Shown here one piece after another: positions 45,702 through 53,349 of a DNA stretch of 64,000 bases (within the stretch, counting starts at the first letter, position 1; each line of letters starts with the position of its first letter). Source of the stretch: Siderastrea siderea (lineage: Eukaryota > Cnidaria > Anthozoa > Scleractinia > Rhizangiidae); contig OZ034969.1 in the NCBI GenBank assembly GCA_964030785.1, positions 29,740,901 to 29,804,900 on the forward strand. The letters run 5' to 3'. Both the position numbers and the translations under genes were made by a program. The notes under the pieces were generated by a model that was given only the letters and a program-made list of their open reading frames with translations, did not search any database and was not told where the DNA came from.

Positions 45702-46742
45702 ATGACGTTGGTGCCCAATTCTTCGTTTTACGTGACGTTGATGAGTCATGCGAGTACCAAAGAGTTTCCTGGGAACAAGAGTCATCATTTCAGAAACCGA
45801 TTGCCTAAACCCATCCGATTTGTGGGACGAGGATGGATGGTGGGTATGGTGAGTTTATCCTTACCCACCATTCCCGTGATAGCGGAAGAAGGAGGCGTGG
45901 GTGATTCCCATCCTCTGTTGTATGTACGATGGCACGAACGGGTGTATGCCGAAGACGATCAAGGCAACGATCGATGGTGGCATCAACGTCGCGAACTCAC
46001 TGTCTACGGTCGAGATATGAGAAAGGAATTGGCCTCGTCGACGGGATCGCACTTTTTTCATCAACTGGTGTACCGTTACGTGCAAGCCCGTGCCAAACAA
46101 ACCGAACCCAAAAACAAATGGGCCGAGGACAATGGCGTCAAATTGTACCCGACGTTTGAATGGACCTCCGAAGGGGATTTGGTGTTGAATACCGTCAATG
46201 TGGATTACAAACGACAAGTGGCACGCGTGTTATGGGGCAGAACCTTGGCGCTGAGAATGGGATGGATTGAACAAGTGTCCCCCGGTCAGTATCGATTGGG
46301 GCCCAATCTCTTGCAAGAATTTCATACGGACTCCATTCCCACCCCGTCCGATGTCCTGGATGGCAGCAACAAGCCCGCCTTTTGGAAAGTGGATGGGGAT
46401 TATCTGAACTTGAGTATGACGTGTAATTGGCGGTTTGTGAATGTGAACCAGACCTTTCGTCCCTCGTTGGAATTTCCCTCCACGCGTCCTTTGCACGTGT
46501 ATTGTGATGTAGGGACCAGCAGTATGGTAGGGGGTCGCATCACCGATCTCTTACGAGAAATCAAGTACCAGCCTCAAAACACCACGCACTTTGAACCTCG
46601 ACATATTCAATATATCCCAGTACGCAACGAAGTGGTGGAAATCATCGAAACCCAGATGGCCGAAACCAATGGGGATCTGGTGAAATTTGGTGAAGGGCGT
46701 ACCCTCCTGACCCTCCACTTTAAAAGGGAAGTGACGGTGTGA
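45702..46742 (+). CDS. Polinton capsid-associated protein, paralogue A
   Basis: 346 residues, beginning only four bases after the integrase stop codon. It opens SSFYVTLMSHASTKEFPGN and continues RLPKPIRFVGRGWMVGMVSL; near the end are LHVYCDVG, EPRHIQYIPVRNEVVEII and a terminal LLTLHFKR. The same landmarks occur in the next gene (SFYVTLPSHA...), so the two arose by duplication. Proteins of this pattern recur in cnidarian Polintons next to capsid genes; a role as a minor capsid (penton-like) or vertex protein is inferred from synteny, not proven. Confidence 0.75.
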   Translation: MTLVPNSSFYVTLMSHASTKEFPGNKSHHFRNRLPKPIRFVGRGWMVGMVSLSLPTIPVIAEEGGVGDSHPLLYVRWHERVYAEDDQGNDRWWHQRRELTVYGRDMRKELASSTGSHFFHQLVYRYVQARAKQTEPKNKWAEDNGVKLYPTFEWTSEGDLVLNTVNVDYKRQVARVLWGRTLALRMGWIEQVSPGQYRLGPNLLQEFHTDSIPTPSDVLDGSNKPAFWKVDGDYLNLSMTCNWRFVNVNQTFRPSLEFPSTRPLHVYCDVGTSSMVGGRITDLLREIKYQPQNTTHFEPRHIQYIPVRNEVVEIIETQMAETNGDLVKFGEGRTLLTLHFKREVTV

Positions 46743-46755
46743 AGAAGAAGACAAC

Positions 46756-47808
46756 ATGTCGTTCTACGTGACGTTACCCAGTCATGCCAACAGACGTGAA
46801 TTTCCCAACAACCAACCTAATTCCTTCAAGATTCGTTTACCTCAACCGTTACAGCTCACGGGAGGTGGATGGCAAGTGGGGTTGAGTGCCATTTCCTTAC
46901 CGGACACGGGGGTCAACATTTTTAATCTGCTGCCATCGGATCAGTTCGTGTTTGGTACCTCTTGTTATCGAATGACGTCCTCCGCGGGACGTAAGGTCTT
47001 TAGCTTCAATATGAAAATGGACGATTTGAAACATGATGATTCCATTGTGGATGGCGTGACCTTCATGAAAGCCTTTTTCCATTGGGTGAGGCAACGTATG
47101 AACTATGCTTACATGGGCTACTATGGCGCACCGTATGCGGAGCGGGGAAAGAAGACGTGTACCACCTTTGAGTGGGACGGCGAGGATTTGATCATGAACA
47201 ATCGCAATATCATGCGGTACAAGTACGTGCTTCCATACAAAGACAACACGACGATGTTCGTCCCTCACTTTGCCATTCATCATCTCATGGCCGAAAAAAT
47301 GGGATGGTTTAAAAAAAACGATGGAGGAAACTATGAGTTGGGACCCAACTTGAACATGGAATTCCGTGATGACAAGGTACCCAACAATAGTGACATTGAA
47401 TTAAGAAATAGCAAGGACGACCCGGAGTATTATCAAGTGAGCGTGGATGGTGCTGGGACCACGTGGATTTGGTTGAGTTTCAGCGTGAATTGGCGTTTCA
47501 CCAATTTGAATGTAGCGTTTCGTACGGTGGTGGGTGACCCTACACGAACGTTGCACGTGTACTCCGACGTGGCAGGCAGCAGTGTGGTGGGCAATCGCGT
47601 GACTGATTTGTTGCGTGAAATCCAGTACAAGCGACAAGGCAGAGGCACCCTGTACTTTGAACCGTTGCACATTCAATACCTACCTCTTCGTAACGAAGTG
47701 GTGGAAATCATTCACGTTCAAGTGGCTGAAACGATTGGTGCCGGAGGAGACTTGGTCAAGTTTGGTGAAGGCCATACCATTGTCACGTTACACTTCAAAA
47801 AGACATAA
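46756..47808 (+). CDS. Polinton capsid-associated protein, paralogue B
   Basis: 350 residues, 13 bp after paralogue A. SFYVTLPSHANRREFPNN, RLPQPLQLTGGGWQVGLS, LHVYSDVAGSSVVGNRVTDL, RNEVVEIIHVQVAET and IVTLHFKK mirror paralogue A along the whole length. The two differ most in the middle (about residues 60-200). Such a pair would allow two related subunits at different capsid positions, or attachment proteins of differing specificity. Function is inferred. Confidence 0.75.
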   Translation: MSFYVTLPSHANRREFPNNQPNSFKIRLPQPLQLTGGGWQVGLSAISLPDTGVNIFNLLPSDQFVFGTSCYRMTSSAGRKVFSFNMKMDDLKHDDSIVDGVTFMKAFFHWVRQRMNYAYMGYYGAPYAERGKKTCTTFEWDGEDLIMNNRNIMRYKYVLPYKDNTTMFVPHFAIHHLMAEKMGWFKKNDGGNYELGPNLNMEFRDDKVPNNSDIELRNSKDDPEYYQVSVDGAGTTWIWLSFSVNWRFTNLNVAFRTVVGDPTRTLHVYSDVAGSSVVGNRVTDLLREIQYKRQGRGTLYFEPLHIQYLPLRNEVVEIIHVQVAETIGAGGDLVKFGEGHTIVTLHFKKT

Positions 47809-47841
47809 AAAAGAGAGACGAGAAGGGAACCCAAATCAATC

Positions 47842-48078
47842 ATGCCTCCGAAACGACGACGACGACGACGACGACGCCGACCACAGCGTCCACAAGCGGG
47901 GGAAGGGGTCAACGCGGTGATTGCCGGGATTCCTAAGGCCGCTTGGTCCATCACCAAAGGGGTAGAAAAGTTAGCCAAAAAGAATTACCTAAGATCAACG
48001 AAGAAACGTATGGAAGAAATGCGAAGTGGGAAACGCAAACGGTGGGCGGGGGAATCGTTTACGTGCAACGTCATGTGA
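47842..48078 (+). CDS. Arg-rich small virion/core protein (78 aa)
   Basis: MPPKRRRRRRRRRPQRP is followed by a helical segment (VNAVIAGIPKAAWSITKGVE) and another basic tail. This composition fits DNA-condensing core proteins of adenovirus and Polinton type. Part of a run of four small basic genes before the capsid gene. A TATAAAAAG box overlapping its stop serves the next gene. Confidence 0.7.
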   Translation: MPPKRRRRRRRRRPQRPQAGEGVNAVIAGIPKAAWSITKGVEKLAKKNYLRSTKKRMEEMRSGKRKRWAGESFTCNVM

Positions 48079-48079
48079 G

Positions 48080-48088
48080 TATAAAAAG
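48080..48088 (+). promoter_or_regulatory. TATA box for the 63-aa pX-like gene
   Basis: GTATAAAAAG lies about 35 bp before the ATG at 48,117 and overlaps the end of the preceding gene. Confidence 0.6.
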
Positions 48089-48116
48089 AAAACAAGAGTT
48101 GTGAAAACAAACAAAG

Positions 48117-48308
48117 ATGCCCAAGACAAGAGTGCGTCGAAGGAGACGAAGAAGAAGGCAACGAGGGGGTCTCTTGCCCCTGGCGGCCCTCATTCCAGCC
48201 TTGATCGCTGGAGGAAAAGCTGTGGCGTTGGGTGCCGCAAGTGGTGCCGCGAGTTACGGGGCTAAAAAAGGGTTGGAAGCCGCTTTTCGGAAAAAACGAC
48301 GACGATGA
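48117..48308 (+). CDS. pX/mu-like small core protein (63 aa)
   Basis: A basic N-terminus (RVRRRRRRRRQRGG) is followed by a hydrophobic Ala/Gly/Leu stretch (GLLPLAALIPALIAGGKAVA) and a basic tail KKRRR. The RGG-then-hydrophobic layout resembles the PX/mu proteins of adintoviruses and adenoviruses, which are processed by the viral protease. The hydrophobic part could be a membrane-active or transmembrane helix. Confidence 0.7.
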   Translation: MPKTRVRRRRRRRRQRGGLLPLAALIPALIAGGKAVALGAASGAASYGAKKGLEAAFRKKRRR

Positions 48309-48314
48309 TGACGG

Positions 48315-48323
48315 TATAAAAAG
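48315..48323 (+). promoter_or_regulatory. TATA box for the 111-aa gene
   Basis: GGTATAAAAAGGGG lies immediately after the pX-like stop codon and about 55 bp before the ATG at 48,376. Confidence 0.6.
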
Positions 48324-48375
48324 GGGAGTCCCATAAAGCCTAAACAAAACGTTTATCCCTGGTGAAGAAGGCACC

Positions 48376-48711
48376 ATGCGTGGGGGAAGTTTGACACGAT
48401 TTCGAACCGACGAGTGGTATGATCAACATGGTCAAAGTGGCAAAGGGTTGGTGACGGATCTGATGCGTGGTGGGTTCCAAGGCCTTAAAAGCACGCGAAA
48501 TCCTTTAAAACTACCTAGTAATATCAAGAGAGGATTGAATGCAGGGTTAACACGAGGTATCAAACGCAAAGCCGAAGACGTCCTTAAAAAAGAAATCACC
48601 AAACAAGCCAAGAAAGCGTTGAGTCATAAGAACGTGAAAGACGCCGTGCGTGTAGCCACTGCCTTATTTCCCAAACAAACCAAACGTGCCCGTGATATTT
48701 TGGGAGTGTGA
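48376..48711 (+). CDS. Basic Polinton core protein (111 aa)
   Basis: It begins MRGGSLTRFRTDEWYDQ and continues with Lys/Arg-rich helical sequence (GIKRKAEDVLKKEITKQAKK) to DILGV. An N-terminal RGG next to a start is seen in several proteins of the element and could be a protease or packaging signal. No precise homologue can be named. Confidence 0.65.
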   Translation: MRGGSLTRFRTDEWYDQHGQSGKGLVTDLMRGGFQGLKSTRNPLKLPSNIKRGLNAGLTRGIKRKAEDVLKKEITKQAKKALSHKNVKDAVRVATALFPKQTKRARDILGV

Positions 48712-48713
48712 AC

Positions 48714-48947
48714 ATGGAACCCGTGCATTCACGACCTCGACGGATTCGTAGTAATCGAGGGTTGTCTCAATGGGGTGGACTGTATCCGTTTTGGAAACTC
48801 ATGCCACGACGACGACAACGTGGTGGCTGGTTGAGTCCCGAGGTGATGAGAGTCCCCGGGTTTGATTTGAGACAACGTTTAGGACGACGACGACGACGCT
48901 ATAAAAACCCCTCACGACGACGACGGGGTACCACTCGACGACGTTAA
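48714..48947 (+). CDS. Arg-rich core protein (77 aa)
   Basis: The start codon ATG at 48,714 lies two bases after the stop of the preceding gene. Arg-rich ends flank a short aromatic middle (LSQWGGLYPFWKLMP, then RQRGGW). Its tail, RRRRRYKNPSRRRRG, ends just before the capsid gene and encodes on its DNA the TATA box of that gene. Protamine-like DNA condensation is likely. Confidence 0.65.
   Translation: MEPVHSRPRRIRSNRGLSQWGGLYPFWKLMPRRRQRGGWLSPEVMRVPGFDLRQRLGRRRRRYKNPSRRRRGTTRRR
48900..48908 (+). promoter_or_regulatory. TATA box of the major capsid gene
   Basis: CTATAAAAACC, within the 3' end of the preceding Arg-rich gene, lies 42-50 bp before the capsid ATG. Confidence 0.6.
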
Positions 48948-48949
48948 AC

Positions 48950-50350
48950 ATGCCTGACGTGAGTACACAAACCGCCCCGGCTCACGAGCGTTCCGAAGGG
49001 ACCGTCAACCCTGCCTTACGGATTTTCAAGGTGCCACCGACCGACATTAGCATCAATGCCTATCGCATGGTCACCATCCAACCCACCACCACGGGTATCA
49101 ATCCCATGGAATTCATCATTCCAGGGTTGGACGATTTTGTGGATTTGGGACGCAGTTACTTTACCATCGAATTGAGTTTGAAAAAGGCGAATGGCGCGAA
49201 CTTGGTGGCCGCGGAGAAATTGTGGCCCGTCAATAATTTGGCCCATTCCATCATCAAACAAATTGACTTGCAGTTGAATGGCACGTTGATCAGTCCACAA
49301 TCCGACACGTATCATTACAAAGCTTACCTGGAAACCTTGCTGAATTATGACCGAGAAGATGGCAAGACCGTGTTAGGACCCCAAGGATGGTTCAATCAAG
49401 TGGATTTCCCACCCGAATGGACTGCCACCAACACAGACAAAGCAGGAAACCATCAACATTGGCAAGATCTGCCTCCTAATCATCAAGCGGCCTTCAATGC
49501 CTCTGCGACCGAAGTGGAGAAGTATGCTGCAGGTGTCACCCACAGTCTAGTGTTTACCCCGCACTTGGAAGTGTTTCACACTGGCAAACTGTTGGTGCCT
49601 GGTATTGAAATCAAGATGAAATTTCATTTCAATGGTCCCAGCCTGTTTTTGAATGGAGTGGCTCTAGCTGGCCGATTGATGGAAGGGGATGTGAAACTAC
49701 GGTTTCATCTCTGTCAACTGCGTTTGAATGACGCCATCTACCAGAGTATATCTGAAAAAAGACACAATGAAGGCCAAGTGGCGGCTTACCCGACCGTCCG
49801 CAGTGAAATCCGGACTTTCAGCATGCAAAACAACCTGGTCCGCTTTGATATCCCTAACCTGTTTCAAAACAGAATACCTGACCGATTGATTGTGGGGTTA
49901 CTGGACAGCCGCGCCTTCAATGGAGATGTGACCCGAGATCCGTTCTGTTTCCAGAAATTTGGGCTGACGTCCATTAAACAGATTGTCAGAGGAGAAGAAT
50001 ACCCTTATGAAACCCTCCAGTTAGTGCACAACAATGGCACCCGAGATAATCTAGGCTACTTCCGTTTTCTGCAAGCCAGTGGTGCCTGGTGTAAAAAGAA
50101 AGGCAACATGGTAGAACTGCTGGATTGGGGCCAAGCTAAAAATTGTACCTTGTTCATGTTTGACAATGTGGCCAATGGATGTGCTGACAGTCAAAACCTC
50201 AACCCCAAGCAAACGGGAGATTTACAACTGGTGTTGGAATTTGGAGCTGCCCCCGGTGTCAATATAACCGTACTCGTGTATGGAGAATTTGAGAATTTGC
50301 TGGAGATTGACAGGAACGGAGCCGTGTTGTATAACATTTACCAACACTGA
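48950..50350 (+). CDS. Major capsid protein (double jelly-roll type)
   Basis: 466 residues. It begins MPDVSTQTAPAHERSEG and has NPMEFIIPGLDDFVDLGRSY, LWPVNNLAHSIIKQIDLQLN and TYHYKAYLETLLNYDREDG. These match the Polinton capsid family often annotated in animal genomes as F54H12.2-like, for which a double jelly-roll fold has been shown by structure prediction. Such proteins form the trimeric hexons of an icosahedral shell. The gene is full length and has no interruption. It sits directly before the protease, the same arrangement as in related elements. Its own TATA box lies 45 bp upstream. Confidence 0.9.
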   Translation: MPDVSTQTAPAHERSEGTVNPALRIFKVPPTDISINAYRMVTIQPTTTGINPMEFIIPGLDDFVDLGRSYFTIELSLKKANGANLVAAEKLWPVNNLAHSIIKQIDLQLNGTLISPQSDTYHYKAYLETLLNYDREDGKTVLGPQGWFNQVDFPPEWTATNTDKAGNHQHWQDLPPNHQAAFNASATEVEKYAAGVTHSLVFTPHLEVFHTGKLLVPGIEIKMKFHFNGPSLFLNGVALAGRLMEGDVKLRFHLCQLRLNDAIYQSISEKRHNEGQVAAYPTVRSEIRTFSMQNNLVRFDIPNLFQNRIPDRLIVGLLDSRAFNGDVTRDPFCFQKFGLTSIKQIVRGEEYPYETLQLVHNNGTRDNLGYFRFLQASGAWCKKKGNMVELLDWGQAKNCTLFMFDNVANGCADSQNLNPKQTGDLQLVLEFGAAPGVNITVLVYGEFENLLEIDRNGAVLYNIYQH

Positions 50351-50354
50351 AGAA

Positions 50355-50894
50355 ATGGAACATGTGGCCTTGAATAATGTGCAGTTGGATTATTTAGCCC
50401 GAGACGACCCCCAATTGAACCCTGTCTTTTACGGGACGGTGGCCTGTGATCGTTTACCCAAGACTCCTGTCAAGACTACCCCGCAAGGGTACATTGTGAA
50501 TACCGACCCACACGATCAACCGGGACAACATTGGTTAGCGGTGTGGACGGATGGAAAGGTGTGTGAAGTCCTGGACAGTTATGCTTTGCCATTGGATACG
50601 TACGTGCAAGCGACCCCGTTACGAGATTGGATCGTCCAACATTGGAAGTATGTAGTGACCAATGGCAAGTCCCTCCAAGCCATTACAAGCAAGAGTTGTG
50701 GTGATTACGCCTTGTTGTACTTGAAAGCCAAAGCCCGTGGACGGACCTTGCAAGCGTTTTTAAATGAGTTTTCGGATCATGATTATGTTAGTAATGACCA
50801 TCAAGCCGGTCAACGCCTTCAACAATTGATTGTAGGCCAAGAAGCCAGATGGTATCAACTTTGTTGTCATCCGTATCATCAATGTAATCATTAA
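50355..50894 (+). CDS. Adenain-like maturation cysteine protease
   Basis: 179 residues from the ATG at 50,355, four bases after the capsid stop; an upstream in-frame extension would overlap the capsid gene and is rejected. The catalytic His is in GQHWLAVW (H59), the acidic partner probably in VLDSYALP (D74), the oxyanion Gln is Q108 and the nucleophile is C115 in SKSCGDYALLYL. The Gln-Cys spacing of seven equals that of adenovirus protease. It should cleave capsid and core precursors during virion maturation. AATAAA overlaps the stop (50,894-50,899). Confidence 0.92.
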   Translation: MEHVALNNVQLDYLARDDPQLNPVFYGTVACDRLPKTPVKTTPQGYIVNTDPHDQPGQHWLAVWTDGKVCEVLDSYALPLDTYVQATPLRDWIVQHWKYVVTNGKSLQAITSKSCGDYALLYLKAKARGRTLQAFLNEFSDHDYVSNDHQAGQRLQQLIVGQEARWYQLCCHPYHQCNH

Positions 50895-50922
50895 ATAAAA
50901 TTTGTTGGAAAAAAGTGGTGTC

Positions 50923-51010
50923 GGAGTCGTAGCTCAGTGGGTAGAGCCTTTGGATCCCCCCTCGAATACATGAGGAGGGTCGTGCGTGGGTTCGAGTCCC
51001 ACCGATTCCA
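50923..51010 (+). ncRNA. tRNA-like RNA polymerase III gene with replaced anticodon arm
   Basis: An 88-nt unit lies between protease and ATPase. The acceptor arm GGAGTCG/CGATTCC pairs with one G-U and leaves a discriminator A. The D arm is GCTC/GAGC and the T arm GTGGG-TTCGAGT-CCCAC is perfect. TAGCTCAGTGGG (50,930-50,941) and GGTTCGAGTCC (50,989-50,999) fit the Pol III A- and B-box consensus at every position. T8 at 51,024-51,031 would terminate transcription. Between the arms there is no normal anticodon stem; instead CCTC pairs with GAGG and CCC with GGG in an extended hairpin (about 50,953-50,981). A working decoder is therefore unlikely. Adenovirus VA RNAs have the same promoter type. Intron-containing or long-variable-arm tRNA is the alternative. 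Confidence 0.75.
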
Positions 51011-51019
51011 ATAAAAAGG
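51011..51019 (+). promoter_or_regulatory. TATA-like box of the ATPase gene
   Basis: ATAAAAAGG lies 36-44 bp before the ATPase ATG, between the tRNA-like gene and its oligo-T. Confidence 0.45.
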
Positions 51020-51054
51020 TGCCTTTTTTTTCTAAGGGGTAGTTCGTCATCATC

Positions 51055-51708
51055 ATGCAAACGGGGAAACCGTTTCGTTTTCATACGCCTTCCTCTATCT
51101 TGGTAGTGGGTCCTTCGGGATGTGGTAAAACCGCGTTTACGGAAAAACTCTTGGTAGACAACCCGGAGTTGTTTGAAACCCCACCGACCCAATTGCATTA
51201 TTGTTATGGGGCCTGGCAAGATCGATTTCAAGGCATGCAAGATCAAGGGGTGGTGTTTCACGAAGGGATTCCTGATCATGAGGCCTTAGTGCAATGGTTT
51301 CCTCAAGGACAGGGGGTCCTGGTCTTGGATGATTTAATGGACGAAGGGAGTCACGATAAACGCGTGTTGGATTTATTCACCAAACATTCGCATCATCAAG
51401 GGGTGACGGTGCTCTACTTGTGCCAAGACATGTTTCCCGTGGGTCGCTATGCGAAAAGTATATCCCGCAATGCCCATTACATCGTGGCGTTTAAGAACCC
51501 CCGAGATCAATTAGGGGTACGCAACGTCATGCTTCAATCGTTTCCGACCACGTGGAAAGACACGTTGGAGACGTTTCATCAAGCCACCACACGACCGTAT
51601 GGGTATTTGGTCTTGGATTTACATCCCGCCTCCTCCGATCAACAACGGGTGTTGAGTCACCTGTTAAAAGACGAAGGATGGACTCGCACCTATCAAAAAC
51701 GTCTATAA
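51055..51708 (+). CDS. Genome-packaging ATPase (FtsK/HerA, A32-like)
   Basis: 217 residues. Walker A is VVGPSGCGKTAF (G19 to T26) close to the N-terminus; Walker B is GVLVLDDLMDEG near residue 90. A VTVLYLCQDMF strand and a later NPRDQLGV segment fit the sensor region of A32-type viral packaging ATPases. It would pump the linear element DNA into preformed capsids. Full length, no defect. Confidence 0.92.
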   Translation: MQTGKPFRFHTPSSILVVGPSGCGKTAFTEKLLVDNPELFETPPTQLHYCYGAWQDRFQGMQDQGVVFHEGIPDHEALVQWFPQGQGVLVLDDLMDEGSHDKRVLDLFTKHSHHQGVTVLYLCQDMFPVGRYAKSISRNAHYIVAFKNPRDQLGVRNVMLQSFPTTWKDTLETFHQATTRPYGYLVLDLHPASSDQQRVLSHLLKDEGWTRTYQKRL

Positions 51709-51710
51709 AG
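51704..51710 (+). promoter_or_regulatory. TATA box of the Gly-rich protein gene
   Basis: TATAAAG overlaps the ATPase stop codon and lies 39-45 bp before the ATG at 51,749. Confidence 0.5.
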
Positions 51711-51748
51711 GGAGCCCTTTGGAACAGGTAAAAAGAGAAAAGCAAACC

Positions 51749-52663
51749 ATGGCCGATGATGATGACCGTCAACCTCCGCAATCGTACGATACCGTGTCCC
51801 CGGCGGGGGTGGGGGCGGCCAGCGGCAATCAAATGTCCCCAAGCGCCTGGCAAGATTTGTATTTCACGGGAGACCAAGGCCTTCTCGACGTGGCCATGGA
51901 GGAAATGGAAGCCGAGCCCCTCTTTCAGTTTATGGAAGCTCTCCCCATTACCGGTAGAGATGGTGTGCCCCCTGCCCAGGCCTCTTCCCCAGCAGGGGTA
52001 GGAAGTCCAGGAAATCAATCATTCCAAAGCCCCCAGACCAGCCCGTTGTCTTCTGGTGCTCGAACCCCTGCGAGTCCTCCTAGCGTACCCTTGGCAGCGG
52101 GTGCTCGAACAGCAGCGGGTGCTGGGGGTAATGGGCGTGGTGGTGGACGTAGTGGACGTGGTGGTGGTGGTGCTGGACGTGGACGTGGTGGTGGTGGTGG
52201 TGGTGGTGGTGGTGGACGTGGTGGTGGTGGTGGTGGTGGACGTGGTGCTGGTGCTGGTGGTGGTGGTGCTGGCGCTGGTGGTGGTGGTGGTGGTGGAGGT
52301 GCTGGTGGTGCTGGTGGTGGTGGTGGTGGTGGTGGTGGTGGTGGTGGTGGTGGGGGTCGTCGTGGACGACGACCGTTTCGAATACGAGGACGACGACGAA
52401 ATACCCCCACTTCCCCTTTGACACCTGCCTCCAATCCAGCTACCCCTCGAGGATCTTGGACATCTGGGAGTTCTGGTAGACAGCCTCGTACCTTGCGTCA
52501 AGCGGATTTACAACGACGTTTACGGATGCTGTTACAAGATCAAGAACAGTTGGCCCAAGGACGTGAAATTGCTAATGTCACCATGACCAATAGCATTGTC
52601 ACCAGTTATAAACAGGGAGGAGCACCGAGCGTACAAACCTCGTCGTCCCGTGTTTCGCCGTAA
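51749..52663 (+). CDS. Gly/Arg-rich (RGG-type) protein with long poly-Gly tract
   Basis: 304 residues from the ATG at 51,749. The first 120 are acidic to neutral and Pro/Ser-rich (MADDDDRQPPQSYD, then SPAGVG twice). Residues about 125-210 are almost only Gly with scattered Arg and Ala (GGRG, AGRGRGG), encoded by a (GGT)n tract at about 52,122-52,360. The tail is basic (RRGRRPFRIRGRRR) and ends in a Gln/Leu-rich helix. RGG regions bind nucleic acid and favour condensates; a core or scaffolding role is plausible. The microsatellite makes length polymorphism likely. Open frames rich in His, Thr or Pro on other strands here are by-products of the tract. Confidence 0.75.
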   Translation: MADDDDRQPPQSYDTVSPAGVGAASGNQMSPSAWQDLYFTGDQGLLDVAMEEMEAEPLFQFMEALPITGRDGVPPAQASSPAGVGSPGNQSFQSPQTSPLSSGARTPASPPSVPLAAGARTAAGAGGNGRGGGRSGRGGGGAGRGRGGGGGGGGGGRGGGGGGGRGAGAGGGGAGAGGGGGGGGAGGAGGGGGGGGGGGGGGGRRGRRPFRIRGRRRNTPTSPLTPASNPATPRGSWTSGSSGRQPRTLRQADLQRRLRMLLQDQEQLAQGREIANVTMTNSIVTSYKQGGAPSVQTSSSRVSP

Positions 52664-52665
52664 AG

Positions 52666-53349
52666 ATGAAAACCGTCGTGTCGTTATTGAATGGATCGAA
52701 ACAACATGGTCTTCCCTTCCCCCCGGAATTATTACAACGGATGGATTCCTTGTATGCCTTTTATCATCAACAATGGTGGTGTTATCGAAAAATGTTGAAT
52801 CATTACAAGTGTATCAATGCTTTGTTTAATGGGTTGGCCTTACTCCTGATGGCTGCCGGTATGATTGCGGGCCCGCTATTGGAAAACAGTACGTTGGTAG
52901 CGTGTTTGGCGGCCGTGGGGACCGTGGTCAAAGGATGGAATGATTTTAAACAATACCGATTTAAAGTGACCATGAGTCGATTTGCGTTTACCACCTATGC
53001 CAAAGCCTTGACCGAATTGAAAACCCATGTGCGGGGTATTCCCTTAGAGGATCTGGAACGATTTTTAATCAAGATGCAAACCTTGGATGATACCATTGTG
53101 GATTTCACCCCTCCGTTACCCAAACGATGTGTGCAAGATTACCATGGTCATTTTGTGTACCAACCTTTGGAAGCCCTATGCTATGTAGACGGATGTCCTC
53201 GTCCCTTGAGACCCAAAGAGTATTGGATCCATAAAAAGCCGCTCCCTCCCAGTCCCACACTCTTAGAACCATGGCCCCCCGAAGAAGACGGACAAAAAGA
53301 AAAAGAAGAACCCAGCAAGGAGAAGGCATACCTTGGTTCGTCGACGTGA
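52666..53349 (+). CDS. Two-transmembrane protein with SLATT-like layout
   Basis: 227 residues, starting two bases after the previous stop; TATAAAC lies at 52,607. After an aromatic helix (AFYHQQWWCYRKMLNHYK) come two membrane segments (about residues 50-72, ALFNGLALLLMAAGMIAGPL, and 76-92, TLVACLAAVGTVVKG). Then follows a long amphipathic helix (FKQYRFKVTMSRFAFTTYAK) and KTHVRGIPLEDLERFL. Helix, TM hairpin and a further helix is the layout of SLATT domains, membrane effectors often paired with SLOG or SMODS sensors in bacteria. Alternatively it is an ordinary virion membrane protein of Polintons. The tail is Pro/Glu-rich and its DNA overlaps the next gene. Confidence 0.6.
   Translation: MKTVVSLLNGSKQHGLPFPPELLQRMDSLYAFYHQQWWCYRKMLNHYKCINALFNGLALLLMAAGMIAGPLLENSTLVACLAAVGTVVKGWNDFKQYRFKVTMSRFAFTTYAKALTELKTHVRGIPLEDLERFLIKMQTLDDTIVDFTPPLPKRCVQDYHGHFVYQPLEALCYVDGCPRPLRPKEYWIHKKPLPPSPTLLEPWPPEEDGQKEKEEPSKEKAYLGSST
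53231..53238 (+). promoter_or_regulatory. TATA-like box of the 92-aa gene
   Basis: CCATAAAAAGCC lies inside the two-TM gene, 33-40 bp before the ATG at 53,271. Confidence 0.45.

Noticed and set aside
50280..50354. Upstream extension of the protease frame
   Set aside because: It overlaps the capsid coding end and lacks family similarity. The ATG at 50,355 lies four bases after the capsid stop codon.
50923..51010. Reading the RNA gene as a tRNA-Gly with anticodon CCC
   Set aside because: Forcing a seven-base loop (ATCCCCC) leaves an anticodon stem with one mismatch and two G-U pairs and an unexplained 15-20-nt variable region. The competing hairpin is stronger.
52015..52501. Open frames rich in Pro, Thr, His or Val overlapping the Gly-rich gene
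   Set aside because: They are translations of the (GGT)n tract in other frames. The Gly frame has the proper ATG, TATA box and continuous flanking sequence.
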